A stretch of 25,018 nucleotides of DNA from positions 1 to 25,018 of the forward strand of contig JBBRHH010000012.1 of the NCBI GenBank assembly GCA_038222915.1. Direction: 5' to 3'. Shown here piece by piece: positions 7,115 through 15,756 of the stretch (position 1 is the stretch's first letter; each line of letters begins with the position of its first letter). The notes under the pieces were generated by a model. That model searched no databases and was not told where the DNA came from. It saw only the letters and a program-made list of their open reading frames with translations. The position numbers were made by a program, and so were the translations under genes. The DNA is from JBBRHH01 sp038222915. Its GTDB lineage: Bacteria; Planctomycetota; Phycisphaerae; Tepidisphaerales; Tepidisphaeraceae.

Positions 7115-8446
7115 TTATGGAGCCGCGGGCGGAGGAGCGACAGGGGCAGAGGCCGGGGCGGTCGTGGGGCCGGTTGTTGCGCGGGTGGTGGCGGGGGCCG
7201 TCGCGGGCGCGGTGGCTGGCGAGGTTGCAGGTTTGGTTGCGGGTACAGTTGTGGGGGGCGGGGGTGGTGGAGGCGGCGGCGGGGGGATGTCTTTCAGGAG
7301 GGCCGGCTCGATCCAGTTGAATCGGTCCTGGGTGTCCATGTTTGCGCCGTAGTCGACTTCGAGCGTGAGGGTTTTGTGGCCTTTGGTCTCGATGACGAGA
7401 ACGGGCGCGAGCGTGCCGGCGCGGAAGTGTTCGCGCTCGTGGGCGACTTCGGTGTCGAGAAGAATGCGGACGGTGACGTCGGCCTTGTCGTTGGCGTCGT
7501 CGGTGTCGATGGCGTACTGGGTGCGGAAGGCGACGTAGTCGGGGGGGATGTCGAAGACGATGACGGACTTGGAATGGACGCCGATGCCGCGGCTGTAGAC
7601 GGACTTGCCAAAGCGGATGGGGTTGCCGCGGTAGTTTTTGTCCATGCGCGGCGGGAAGAGTGTTTCACTGGTGTAGGGAACGTGGAGGGATGAAGTTGGG
7701 ACGCGGGCGCTGAGCCAGCTGACCGGGCCGTTGAGCTGTTCGATGGAGGTGACGCTGGCGAGGGGCACCTGGCGTTCCTGGCCTTTGGCGAGCTTGAGGA
7801 CGAGCTGGTCGTCCTTGGTGACGGCGGACGGGGCGGTGAAGATGGAGCCGTCGAGGAGGGAGACGCGAAAGGCTCGGGCGGGGGCGACGATCTTCTGGGC
7901 AGGGGCGGCGAAGAAGACTTCGGTGACGGTGGCGAGGGGGACTTCGACGGGGTTGGATTGGACCTGGATGGTGATCTTGCCGGGCTCCATGGCGCTGACG
8001 ATGCCCTTGACGCTGTCGCCGTTGGTCATGGAGATGGAGTCTTCGGTGCGGGCGGCTTCGAGGCCTTCGGCCTTGCGGCCTTTGCCGAGCATGGCGCGGA
8101 CGTCGCGGAGGGGGATGGAGAGATCGCCCACGCTGGAGCTTTTCCACTGGATCTTTTCATCCTTGATGCCGCGCGGCTCGCCGTAGAGGACGTCGCCACC
8201 GGCGAGGTAGAGGGTGAAAGGATCGGCGCTCGGGCGGGCTGCGCCGGAGCGGCGGATCTCGAGAAAGTCCTTGAAGGTGATGGTGTGCGGCGTGCCGGAG
8301 GCGTTGACCTGGACGCCTTTATCATCGATGGCAATGAGATCGACGGACTTGGATTCGAAGTCGGCGGTCATCAGGAGCCAGCCGGAATCGGCGCGGGCGA
8401 TCGATGCGGCGAGACAGAAGAGGCAGGCGATGAGGGAAAGGCGCAT
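7115..8446 (-). CDS. Secreted NPCBM-domain protein with Pro/Ala/Thr tail
   Basis: A 443-residue protein with a signal peptide (residues 1-19, ending SIARA). Residues about 20-235 contain several short beta modules built around LLDGS, NGDSVKGIV and LAGGDVLYGE motifs, followed by PL..V..I. An NPCBM/NEW2-type carbohydrate-binding domain follows (about 243-385), with RGIGVHSKSVIVFDIP and the YAIDTDDANDKADVTVRI signature. The protein ends with ten or more consecutive prolines and PAT-type repeats (about 388-443), a flexible tail that could span or contact the cell wall. A role in polysaccharide binding at the cell surface is inferred from the domain. No strong ribosome-binding site precedes the ATG. 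The gene is 76 bp upstream of the SPDS propeller gene. Confidence 0.88.
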   Translation of the reverse strand: MRLSLIACLFCLAASIARADSGWLLMTADFESKSVDLIAIDDKGVQVNASGTPHTITFKDFLEIRRSGAARPSADPFTLYLAGGDVLYGEPRGIKDEKIQWKSSSVGDLSIPLRDVRAMLGKGRKAEGLEAARTEDSISMTNGDSVKGIVSAMEPGKITIQVQSNPVEVPLATVTEVFFAAPAQKIVAPARAFRVSLLDGSIFTAPSAVTKDDQLVLKLAKGQERQVPLASVTSIEQLNGPVSWLSARVPTSSLHVPYTSETLFPPRMDKNYRGNPIRFGKSVYSRGIGVHSKSVIVFDIPPDYVAFRTQYAIDTDDANDKADVTVRILLDTEVAHEREHFRAGTLAPVLVIETKGHKTLTLEVDYGANMDTQDRFNWIEPALLKDIPPPPPPPPPPPTTVPATKPATSPATAPATAPATTRATTGPTTAPASAPVAPPPAAP

Positions 8447-8479
8447 GGAGTGGTGTGGGGGTTGGAGGATGACGGGGTA

Positions 8480-8525
8480 TTCAAATTGCTGATTTCAAAT
8501 TTTAAATTCCAGACATTCCAGACTT
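8480..8525. repeat. AT-rich interspersed repeat
   Basis: On the minus strand this reads as AATTTGAAATCAGCAATTTG with a flanking AATTTAAAA, plus a double GTCTGGAAT/GTCTGGAAT direct repeat. The AT-rich text contrasts sharply with the GC-rich genes on each side. From memory, similar 'AATTTGAAATC..' repeats are frequent between planctomycete genes. It fills the gap between the toroid and NPCBM genes. Confidence 0.5.
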
Positions 8526-9319
8526 CAACTTCCCTGGCCTTTTCCGTGGAAGACCGGGAGGTAGCGGTTGGGCATCTGGAGGATGATGAGGGCCATGGCG
8601 GTGCAGTAGTCGTCGCCGGCTTCGCCGCTCCAGTTGCCGTTGGCTTTGTTTTGACGGGCGATGAGCTGGTCGCGGATGGCGGGGTACCAGGCGGACCAGT
8701 ATTCGCCGCCGGCAAGGAACATGGCCTGGGTGGCGTAGTAGTTGCCGTAGAAGTAGTGGCCTTCCTGATCGCCGCCGCGTCCGCCTTTGCCGGGGATGTA
8801 TTGCTTGAGATAGCCGAGACCTTTTTCGAGGCCTTTGTCCTGGAATTCGCCGGCGTAGTAGAGGGCGGCGACACCCGCGGCGGAGCGTGCGAAGCCGGAG
8901 CCGCCGCCGCCGGCGGTGTAGGAGAAGCCGCCGTCTCCGCTCTGGCAGGTGTGGACGTATTTGACGGCGTTGTCGATGACTTCTTTTTCGACCTTGATGC
9001 CGGCGTCGCGGGCGGCGCGAAGGGCCATGATCTGGCAGATGGTGATGGAGATGTCGGCGTCGACGGGGGCGGGCTGGTAGCGCCAGCCGCCGGCGGAACC
9101 GGCCTGGGTGCTCTGGCAATTCTGGATGAGGCGGACGGCTTTTTTTAACTTCTCTTTAACCTGGGTCATGCGGGCGTCGTCGTCGCCGCCGGCCATGCCA
9201 TAGACTTCGCCGAGGAAGAGGGTGGCGAAACCGTGGGAGTACATTTCGCCGCCGGCGGGTGGGGAGATGAAGCCGTTGGCGTTGGAACAGGAGAGGATGA
9301 AGTCGAGGTCTTTGTTGCC
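8525..9319 (-). CDS. Squalene-cyclase/prenyltransferase-type toroid protein, 5'-truncated
   Basis: About 264 residues clearly belong to the alpha/alpha-toroid repeat family related to squalene cyclases and prenyltransferases. Marks include GFISPPAGGEMYSHGFATLF, GGWRYQP, DADISITICQIMALRAARD, CQSGDGGFSY, SAAGVAALYYAGE and MALIILQMPNRYLPVF at the C-terminus. Relatives of this type normally begin with a signal peptide and about 80-100 further residues containing the first toroid repeats. Here those are missing. The frame stays open to 9628, but everything beyond about 9319 is the antisense of the neighbouring glycosidase-like gene and shows no family resemblance. No start codon or ribosome-binding site can be assigned. 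Catalytic DxDD-type residues are not evident, so a structural or binding role is as likely as an enzyme. Probably a truncated gene or a chimeric joint. Confidence 0.75.
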   Translation of the reverse strand, partial: GNKDLDFILSCSNANGFISPPAGGEMYSHGFATLFLGEVYGMAGGDDDARMTQVKEKLKKAVRLIQNCQSTQAGSAGGWRYQPAPVDADISITICQIMALRAARDAGIKVEKEVIDNAVKYVHTCQSGDGGFSYTAGGGGSGFARSAAGVAALYYAGEFQDKGLEKGLGYLKQYIPGKGGRGGDQEGHYFYGNYYATQAMFLAGGEYWSAWYPAIRDQLIARQNKANGNWSGEAGDDYCTAMALIILQMPNRYLPVFHGKGQGS

Positions 9320-10729
9320 GTCGACATCGGCCGGCAGCTTTTTGTCGACGATTTCCTCATCGAACACACCACGCTCACGCGCACTTTTCACCGCCCCAAA
9401 CCCCACGGCGAAGAACCCATTCTCCGCCCCGACCAACCCTGGGAAAAACAGGGCGGCCCCGCGGCCATGGTCTTCAGCGACGGCGTCTGGTACGACCCGA
9501 AAGACAAGCTTTTCAAGATGTGGTACATGGGCGGGTACGGCCACTCCGTCTGCTACGCCCACTCCGAAGATGGCCTCCACTGGACCAAACCCGATCTGGA
9601 CGTCACGAAGGGAACCAACATTGTCCACCCCTTCACGCGCGACTCGTCCATCGTCTGGCTAGATCAACAAGACCCTGATCCCAAACGCCGCTACAAACTC
9701 TTCCGCAGCCACTCCGAAGACAAACGCTTTGGCCTCTCCGTCTACTTCTCCGAAGACGGCATCCACTGGGCCGACCGCGCCTTGCGCACCGGCTCCGCAG
9801 GCGATCGCACCACCGCCTACTACAACCCCTTCCGGAAAGTCTGGGTCTACAGTCTTCGCCACGGCTGGGGAACACCGCGCCGCCGCCGATATTGGGAGAC
9901 GACGGATTTGGTGAAGGGAAAAATGTGGGAACAAATCGGCGAGCCCCCGATGTGGCTGGAGTCTGACAAGCTCGACCCCGCGCGCAAGGATTTGAACATC
10001 ACTCCGCAGCTCTACAACCTCGACTGCGTCGCGTACGAAAGCCTCATGATCGGCCTATTCGCCATCTGGCGCGGCGACAAAAACATTCCGCCCGGCCGTC
10101 CCAAGCCCAACGATCTCTGCGTCGGCTTCAGCCGCGACGGCTACCACTGGCATCGCCCCGATCGCAGCGCCTTCATTAGCGTCTCCGAAAAACAGGGCGA
10201 TTGGAACTGGGGCAACGTTCAATCCGCCGGCGGCTGCTGCCTCGTCGTTGGCGACGAGCTCTATTTCTACCACAGCGGCCGCGCCGGCTCCCCCGGCGAC
10301 GGCAAGGCCCGCGACACCGCTGGCAGCACCGGCCTCGCCATCCTCCGCCGCGACGGCTTCGCCTCCATGGACGCAACCGAAACCGGCGGTACGCTCACTA
10401 CCCGACCACTTCAATTCAAGGGAAAATATCTCTTCGTAAACGCGGCCGCATCCGAAGGCGACGTGTCAGCCGAAGTCCTCGACGAAAAGGGCACCTCGCT
10501 GCCGGGTCTCTCGAAGACAGATTGCATCTCCATCAAAACCGACAAAACGCGCCAGCAGTTAGCATGGAAGAACGCGGGCCTCGACACTGTCCGCCAACCC
10601 GCGCGCATCCGCTTCCACCTCAAACAAGCGGGCCTTTTCGCTTTCTGGATCAGCCCCAACACCGCCGGCACAAGCGAAGGCTATGTCGCCGCCGGCGGCC
10701 CGGGTCTCACCGATAGAAACGCTGGCTAA
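9320..10729 (+). CDS. Glycosidase-like five-bladed beta-propeller protein, start missing
   Basis: About 469 residues starting in VDIGRQLFVDDFLIEHTTL, the typical N-terminus of a large planctomycete/verrucomicrobial family related to GH32/43/68-like five-bladed propellers. Repeated blade motifs are visible: YDPKDKLFKMWYMG, AHSEDGLHWTKPDL, YFSEDGIHWADRA, GFSRDGYHWHRPDR and LYFYHSGRAG. Relatives probably bind or cleave sugars. The substrate is unknown and I cannot assign catalytic acids. No ATG, GTG or TTG with a ribosome-binding site lies just before the conserved start. The nearest in-frame start is a GTG at 9233, and the residues it adds are antisense of the toroid gene. No signal peptide is present, although many relatives have one. 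The stop overlaps the rne stop by four bases, tail to tail. Confidence 0.8.
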   Translation, partial: VDIGRQLFVDDFLIEHTTLTRTFHRPKPHGEEPILRPDQPWEKQGGPAAMVFSDGVWYDPKDKLFKMWYMGGYGHSVCYAHSEDGLHWTKPDLDVTKGTNIVHPFTRDSSIVWLDQQDPDPKRRYKLFRSHSEDKRFGLSVYFSEDGIHWADRALRTGSAGDRTTAYYNPFRKVWVYSLRHGWGTPRRRRYWETTDLVKGKMWEQIGEPPMWLESDKLDPARKDLNITPQLYNLDCVAYESLMIGLFAIWRGDKNIPPGRPKPNDLCVGFSRDGYHWHRPDRSAFISVSEKQGDWNWGNVQSAGGCCLVVGDELYFYHSGRAGSPGDGKARDTAGSTGLAILRRDGFASMDATETGGTLTTRPLQFKGKYLFVNAAASEGDVSAEVLDEKGTSLPGLSKTDCISIKTDKTRQQLAWKNAGLDTVRQPARIRFHLKQAGLFAFWISPNTAGTSEGYVAAGGPGLTDRNAG

Positions 10730-13700
10730 TCCAGATCATCCGGGATGCTATCCAGATCCCGATAAGTCCTCGGCCGAGACACCGGCTGCGGATCCACCGG
10801 CTCATCGTTGATCAAATGACGATCCGTCGATCCAGTCCGCACGATCGCCGGCAGCTTCGGAGCGGCCGATTTACGCGGAGTCGGCGCTGGCTTTGACGGC
10901 GCTTCCTTCGCCTCAACCTTGGCTGTTTCCGCGGCCGGCGTCTTCTTCGCCTTGCGCGGTGCACGCGCCCGACCCGTGCCGCCGCGCGCCTGCGCCCGCT
11001 TCTTCTTGGGCGCTGCCTCCACTTCAGCTTCCGGTTCAGGCTCGCCGCCCGTATTCACGCCAGCGCGATTTCCAAGGTTGTCGCCGAGCTCATGAACCTC
11101 TTCCGTGACGACTGCCTCGTCCACGATTGCGCGTTGCTCGAAGACTTCCTCCGGCTCGCGCTCCGCTGCCCGATATCCGTCTTCTTCCGGCCGCTGCCCA
11201 ATGTTCTCAGACTGATCGTCGCGCCCTTCGTCTGTCGATTCTGGGCCATTCACGAACTCTGAGTTACTCGCGTCATTCGGCTGCGTCTCATTTGGCCGCT
11301 GCTGATCCTCGAACCGTCCTCGCCCACCGCGCCCGCGCCGCCGCCGACGACGACGACGTCCGCCGCCTTCTCCTTCGCCGCCACCCTCCTGATCGCGATT
11401 CTCCGGTCCATGGTTGTCCGGCACACCGCCGCGATTCTGCACCGCGCCCTGCCGGTTGCGGTTGTCCTGGTCATTTCCGCCACGGCCTTGTATCGGCTCC
11501 TGCCGTCCGCCGCGATTGTCCTGATTCCCGCCACCCTGTTTTCCACCCCCTTGATTACCCCGCCCCTGTATCGGAGCCTGTTGACGTTCACGCGCCTGCT
11601 GGTCACGGATCTGCTGACCCTGAATATCCCGGCCGCGCGGAGCCTGGTTGTTGCGCCCCTGCTGTCCACGGATATCCCGGCCTTGCTGACCGCGAATATC
11701 CCGTCCACGTTGACCCTGGATGTCGCGACCCTGCGGTGCACGATTGTCCCGATCCCGCTGACCACGAATATCGCGCGCCTGTTGATCGCGCGCCTGCTGG
11801 TTGCGGCCCTGCTGGTCACGACCCTGTTGATCCCGCCCACGCTGCTCATGACCCTGCGGCGGCCTGCCCTGATTCTGATCGCGACCTTGCGGCACCGGGC
11901 GATCATCATGATCGTCCTCGCCCTGCTCTGCATGTCCGGCATCCTCACCCATTTCTTCATCGTGCCCGCGCTCATCGTCCATGCGCTCCGGCGAAACATC
12001 CATCGACTCATCGAGATGTTCCTCACGCTCTTCAACCGCGTCCTCAACACGCTCCATGTCATACCGATCATCCTGATCGGCATCCATGTCATCCCGCCCG
12101 CGCTGCTGGCGCCCGCCGCCACTGCGTCCCTGTTGATTACGGCCCTGGTCGCGCCCACCCGGCCGTGGCCGTCCATCGTCCCGCTGCCCCCGCCGCGGCG
12201 GCTGCTGCTGCGTATGATGGGGCCGATTACTCGCCTGCTGCACCGGCTGCTGCGGCGTCATTCCCAGTTCATCAATGAACACCAGGCCATCGCGCGCGTC
12301 ATGAAGCTCCAGCTTGAGTTCATCCATCCCGAGCGTCGGCTCGGCACGCACGACAATCTTTTTCCCAAACCGGTCTTCCAGTTCCGCCAGTTGCCGCCTC
12401 TTCTTGTTCTGCAGAACAAACGCAACGTCCGCGCAAACCGCGAGTTGAATCCGCTCCACGCGGCCATCGCCCACCGCGATCGCCAGCCGCCGCATTACAT
12501 CCAGACCCATGCTCTCCGGCGTCTTCACCAGTCCCGCGCCTTTGCAATGCGGGCAGTCAAAATAAATCGACCGCTTCAAGCTCGGCCGCATCCGCTGCCG
12601 GGTCATTTCGATGATCCCGAATTGGCTCATCCGCAGCATCTTCGTCTTCGCCCTGTCATGGCGAAGGTTGTCGTCCAGCCGCTTTTCCAGCTCATGGCGA
12701 TGCCGCTCAAAGCGCAGATCGATAAAATCGCAGATGATCACCCCGCCCAGATCGCGCAACCGCAACTGCCGCGGAATCTCATCCGCCGCCTCCATGTCCG
12801 TCTTGAACGCCGTCGTCTCAGCGTCGTTGTGATCGCGGAACTTCCCGCTGTTCACGTCAATCGCCACGATCGCCTCGGTCGAGTCGATCACCAGCGAACC
12901 GCCGCTGGGCAGCGGCACATGCCGGCTGTACATCAGCTCAATTTCGCGCTCGATCCCATACTTGTGAAACAGCGGGATTGAATCCTGGTACAGCTCGACA
13001 CGGTTCTTCGTGCGCGGCATCGCGATCTTGAAAAACTCGCGGATCTTTTCCGCCACCTCGGCATTATCCACTGTGATCTGTCCCACATCGGTTGTGAACA
13101 CATCGCGCACCGTGCGCGTCACCAGGTCGCCTTCCGCATAAAGCTCGACCGGCCCGGGCCCGGAATCACGTTTTTTCTTGATGTTTTCCCACAGCCGCGT
13201 CAGGTACTTGAGATCGCGCTCGATCTCCAGCTTCGTCTTGCCGACGCCGGCCGTGCGCACGATAAACCCGCAGTCCTTCGGCGGCTTGAGTCCATCCAGG
13301 ATCTGCCGCAGCCGGCGTCGCTCCTGGTCGTCTTCAATCTTTCGCGACACGCCGTTCTTCGCCATGCCGGGCATCATCACCAGGATGCGCCCGGGGATGG
13401 AGATGTAGGTGCTGAGCGTCGGCCCCTTGGTGCCGATGCCCTCCTTGATGATCTGCACGATGATCTCATCGCCGCGCCGTAGACACTTCTGGATCGGCGG
13501 CCTGTCGCGCCGCGCCATCTTTCGCCCGACCGATTCCTGCATGTCCTCGCCAATCCGTCCGAAATAAGTCGGCATCAGATCAGAGATGTGCAGGAACCCG
13601 TTGCGCCCAAGTCCAAAGTCGATAAACGCCGCCTGAATCGACGGTTCCACGTTCGTGACTTTGCCCTTGTAAATATTCCCGACGTGGGAGGTGGAGCTGG

Positions 13701-13797
13701 TCCGCTCCATGTAAAGCTCTTCGAGCCTTCCGTCTTCCACAAGGGCGATTCGGCATTCCTCGCCCTCGGCGACGTTGATCAGCATTTCTTTAGACAT
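10726..13797 (-). CDS. rne: Ribonuclease E/G family protein with long disordered tail
   Basis: A 1023-residue protein. Residues 1-510 form the catalytic core of RNase E/G: an S1 RNA-binding region early (HVGNIYKGKVTNVEPSIQAA, FIDFGLGRNGFLHISDL), the magnesium aspartates in VAIDVNSGK (Asp314) and GGVIICDFIDLRF (Asp357), and the zinc-link FDCPHCKGAG (Cys415, Cys418). It cleaves single-stranded RNA in mRNA decay and rRNA processing. Residues about 510-1023 are low complexity: Gln/Arg, an acidic block (about 568-635), an RDQQG/GRDIRGQQ repeat block, a Gly/Gln block, a run of eight Arg, a second acidic block and a Lys/Ala/Pro tail. Such tails scaffold the degradosome in other bacteria. The gene is the last of the minus-strand PTS cluster, 140 bp after ptsI, and may have its own leader. 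Confidence 0.95.
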   Translation of the reverse strand: MSKEMLINVAEGEECRIALVEDGRLEELYMERTSSTSHVGNIYKGKVTNVEPSIQAAFIDFGLGRNGFLHISDLMPTYFGRIGEDMQESVGRKMARRDRPPIQKCLRRGDEIIVQIIKEGIGTKGPTLSTYISIPGRILVMMPGMAKNGVSRKIEDDQERRRLRQILDGLKPPKDCGFIVRTAGVGKTKLEIERDLKYLTRLWENIKKKRDSGPGPVELYAEGDLVTRTVRDVFTTDVGQITVDNAEVAEKIREFFKIAMPRTKNRVELYQDSIPLFHKYGIEREIELMYSRHVPLPSGGSLVIDSTEAIVAIDVNSGKFRDHNDAETTAFKTDMEAADEIPRQLRLRDLGGVIICDFIDLRFERHRHELEKRLDDNLRHDRAKTKMLRMSQFGIIEMTRQRMRPSLKRSIYFDCPHCKGAGLVKTPESMGLDVMRRLAIAVGDGRVERIQLAVCADVAFVLQNKKRRQLAELEDRFGKKIVVRAEPTLGMDELKLELHDARDGLVFIDELGMTPQQPVQQASNRPHHTQQQPPRRGQRDDGRPRPGGRDQGRNQQGRSGGGRQQRGRDDMDADQDDRYDMERVEDAVEEREEHLDESMDVSPERMDDERGHDEEMGEDAGHAEQGEDDHDDRPVPQGRDQNQGRPPQGHEQRGRDQQGRDQQGRNQQARDQQARDIRGQRDRDNRAPQGRDIQGQRGRDIRGQQGRDIRGQQGRNNQAPRGRDIQGQQIRDQQARERQQAPIQGRGNQGGGKQGGGNQDNRGGRQEPIQGRGGNDQDNRNRQGAVQNRGGVPDNHGPENRDQEGGGEGEGGGRRRRRRRRGRGGRGRFEDQQRPNETQPNDASNSEFVNGPESTDEGRDDQSENIGQRPEEDGYRAAEREPEEVFEQRAIVDEAVVTEEVHELGDNLGNRAGVNTGGEPEPEAEVEAAPKKKRAQARGGTGRARAPRKAKKTPAAETAKVEAKEAPSKPAPTPRKSAAPKLPAIVRTGSTDRHLINDEPVDPQPVSRPRTYRDLDSIPDDLD
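11611..11730 (-). repeat. Five 24-bp coding repeats in the rne tail
   Basis: The repeats encode five eight-residue units: GRDIQGQR, GRDIRGQQ, GRDIRGQQ, GRNNQAPR and GRDIQGQQ (rne residues 690-729). The DNA copies are imperfect, with synonymous changes, which suggests an old expansion kept in frame. Confidence 0.75.
11776..11835 (-). repeat. Four 15-bp coding repeats in the rne tail
   Basis: Four five-residue units RDQQG, RDQQG, RNQQA and RDQQA (rne residues 655-674) lie just before the eight-residue repeats in the protein. Together they form an Arg/Gln-rich, probably disordered and RNA-binding segment. Confidence 0.7.
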
Positions 13798-13937
13798 GTG
13801 TAGGGATAATCCGTTCTGAGTTGTTTGGTGTTGCCTGCAATCGGGTCATTTTTTGTCGGTGGTGGCAGGCGGTGACGCGATCCGAGCGCCAACTACGCAA
13901 AGCCAGAGACCTTCTGACCAATCAACGGCAACGAATT

Positions 13938-15677
13938 CTAAAAAGCATCCGGGTCAATTTTCCGCAGCTCTTCGCGCAGGTAATGCATCACCTGCCGTTC
14001 GCTGTCGAAGCTCATGACCTTCCGCGCCACTTGGCGCGCATGTTCGAGCGTCGTCGAGCGAATAATCTTCTTCACTTCCGGTACGTCCGGTGAGTTCATG
14101 CTGAAGATGGTCAATCCCATCCCGAGCAACAATAAAGTGTACAGCGATTCTCCCGCCATTTCACCACAGACACTGACGCTGATCGAGTTCCGCTGGCCCG
14201 CGCGAATCACGTCGCGGATCAGGGTCAGGACGGCGGGATGGGCCGGGCAAAACAGCCCCGCGACCTTCTCGTTCGTCCGGTCGACCGCCAGCGTGTACTG
14301 GATGAGGTCGTTGGTTCCAATCGAAAAGAAATTCACCTCCTTGGCAAACTGGTTGCACATCAGCGCCGCCGATGGCACTTCGATCATCATCCCCACCGAG
14401 ATATCCCGCCGAAAATCCTGTCCCTCGTCCTCAAGCTCTTCCATCACGTCGTTCAGCACCATTTTTGCCTGGCGGAGTTCCATCAGCGTGCTGATCAACG
14501 GGAACATGATCCGTACGTCCCCGAGAACGCTCACTCGCATGATCGCCCGAAGCTGGCGCTTGAACATCGGGATGTCGTGCAGACACATCCGGATCGATCG
14601 GTCGCCCAGGAACGGATTCCGCTCCGGCGACAACGACTTGGCCTGCGTCTGTTTATCCGCCCCCAGATCCAACGTCCTGATCACCAGCGGCTTGCCGTTC
14701 AACCGCCGCGCCGCCTCGGCATACGCCTGGTAATGGTCATCTTCCGTCGGCTCGGTTTCCTTCGAAAGATACAAAAACTCGGTGCGATAAAGCCCAATTC
14801 CCTGCGCCCCGCGGTTCGTCGCATCATCAATCTCTTCGGCAAACTCGATGTTTGCCTGCAGGCTGACCGCATGTCCATCTTTCGTCACCGGCGGCAAATC
14901 CCGCAGCCCCGTCAGGCCAATTTCCACTTCCCCGCGCCGCCGCTCGTATTCGCGATATTCAACAAGCTGTTCTTCGTCCGGATTGATGATGACAACGCCC
15001 CGGTTGCCATCGATGATCAACGTGTCCCCGCCCGACACCTCGGAAGTGATATTCCCGAGCCCAACAACGGCCGGAATCCCCAGCGCCCGCGCCACGATCG
15101 CCGTATGACTCGTGCGTCCACCCACATCCGTGGCAAACCCGCGCACGTGCACCCGATCCAGCGCCGCCGTCTGCGAAGGAAGCAGATCGTGCGCGATGAT
15201 GACCACTTCACTGGTCAGCCGCGTCAGATCCTCCTGCTTCTGGCCGATGAGATTGTGCAGGATGCGCCGCTCGATGTCGTAGATGTCCTTGACCCGATCC
15301 GCCAGATACTTGTCCGACATCGCCAGGAAGTTGCTGGCATAGCGCCGAAGCACCACGCTCACCCCAAACTCGGCCGTCACGCTCTTCCCCCGGATTTCTT
15401 CCAGAATGTTCTTCACCACGCTGGCATCGTTCAAAATGCCAACATGGAAATCGAAAATGTTTCCGATCTCCTGACCATACTTGGCCGCCACCGCGGTCCG
15501 CAGTTCTTTCAATTCCCCCTGGCTCTTCACCACCGCGTCCCGAAACCGCGTAATCTCCCCTTCCACCGCCGCCTCCGGCACACTCCGCTTGGGAATAGCC
15601 AGATCCTCGGCGTCCAGCACCACTGCGGTGCTGATCACCACGCCCGGAGAAACACCAATTCCCTTCTTGATCTCCAT
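13938..15677 (-). CDS. ptsI: Phosphoenolpyruvate-protein phosphotransferase (PTS enzyme I)
   Basis: A 579-residue enzyme I of normal length. It takes phosphate from PEP onto its own histidine and passes it to HPr. Visible marks are the phosphohistidine motif GGRTSHTAIVAR (His191), the PEP-binding barrel with GIGLYRTEFLYL and VIRTLDLGADKQ, GMMIEVPSAAL, FFSIGTNDLIQYTLAVDR, and the catalytic Cys in VSVCGEMAGE (Cys504). There is no N-terminal GAF domain, so it is the ordinary PtsI form rather than PtsP. It follows HPr on the minus strand with an 80-bp gap containing an inverted repeat. No sugar-specific IIB or IIC gene is nearby, which points to a regulatory phosphorelay, although permeases could lie elsewhere. 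Confidence 0.96.
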   Translation of the reverse strand: MEIKKGIGVSPGVVISTAVVLDAEDLAIPKRSVPEAAVEGEITRFRDAVVKSQGELKELRTAVAAKYGQEIGNIFDFHVGILNDASVVKNILEEIRGKSVTAEFGVSVVLRRYASNFLAMSDKYLADRVKDIYDIERRILHNLIGQKQEDLTRLTSEVVIIAHDLLPSQTAALDRVHVRGFATDVGGRTSHTAIVARALGIPAVVGLGNITSEVSGGDTLIIDGNRGVVIINPDEEQLVEYREYERRRGEVEIGLTGLRDLPPVTKDGHAVSLQANIEFAEEIDDATNRGAQGIGLYRTEFLYLSKETEPTEDDHYQAYAEAARRLNGKPLVIRTLDLGADKQTQAKSLSPERNPFLGDRSIRMCLHDIPMFKRQLRAIMRVSVLGDVRIMFPLISTLMELRQAKMVLNDVMEELEDEGQDFRRDISVGMMIEVPSAALMCNQFAKEVNFFSIGTNDLIQYTLAVDRTNEKVAGLFCPAHPAVLTLIRDVIRAGQRNSISVSVCGEMAGESLYTLLLLGMGLTIFSMNSPDVPEVKKIIRSTTLEHARQVARKVMSFDSERQVMHYLREELRKIDPDAF

Positions 15678-15692
15678 CTGTTCTTCGAGGCC

Positions 15693-15740
15693 CAGGATTC
15701 AGGCTTCAGGGTTCAGCAAATCGCTGAATCCTGAACCCTG
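15693..15740. repeat. Imperfect inverted repeat between HPr and ptsI
   Basis: CAGGATTCAG (15693-15702) and CAGGGTTCAG (15707-15716) are followed by CTGAATCCTG (15724-15733) and CTGAACCCTG (15731-15740). The inner arms pair with one wobble across a seven-base loop, and the outer arms can extend the stem. Similar 'ATTCAGG' repeats are, from memory, common interspersed elements in these genomes. A hairpin here could also modulate ptsI expression relative to HPr. Confidence 0.55.
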
Positions 15741-15756
15741 CATCCTGCAACCTTCC

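Noticed and set aside
5980..7320. 446-residue open frame on the plus strand
   Set aside because: It is the antisense of the SPDS propeller and NPCBM genes; its Gly/Asp/Val-rich text comes from their codon bias.
7958..9148. 396-residue open frame on the plus strand
   Set aside because: It is the antisense of the NPCBM and toroid genes and crosses the AT-rich intergenic repeat.
9320..9628. N-terminal extension of the toroid protein frame
   Set aside because: This part is the exact antisense of the conserved start of the glycosidase-like protein and shows no toroid features.
11600..11850. CRISPR-like array
   Set aside because: The regular units are 15-bp and 24-bp coding repeats in frame within rne; there are no unique spacers.
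11410..12981. 523-residue open frame on the plus strand
   Set aside because: It is the antisense of the rne repeat tail and catalytic core; the hydrophobic text is a by-product of the Arg/Gln repeats.
13833..13875. GCCTGC/GCAGGC inverted pair between ptsI and rne as a terminator
   Set aside because: The stem is only six bases with a loop of more than 20 bases and no T-run at the 3' side on the transcribed strand.
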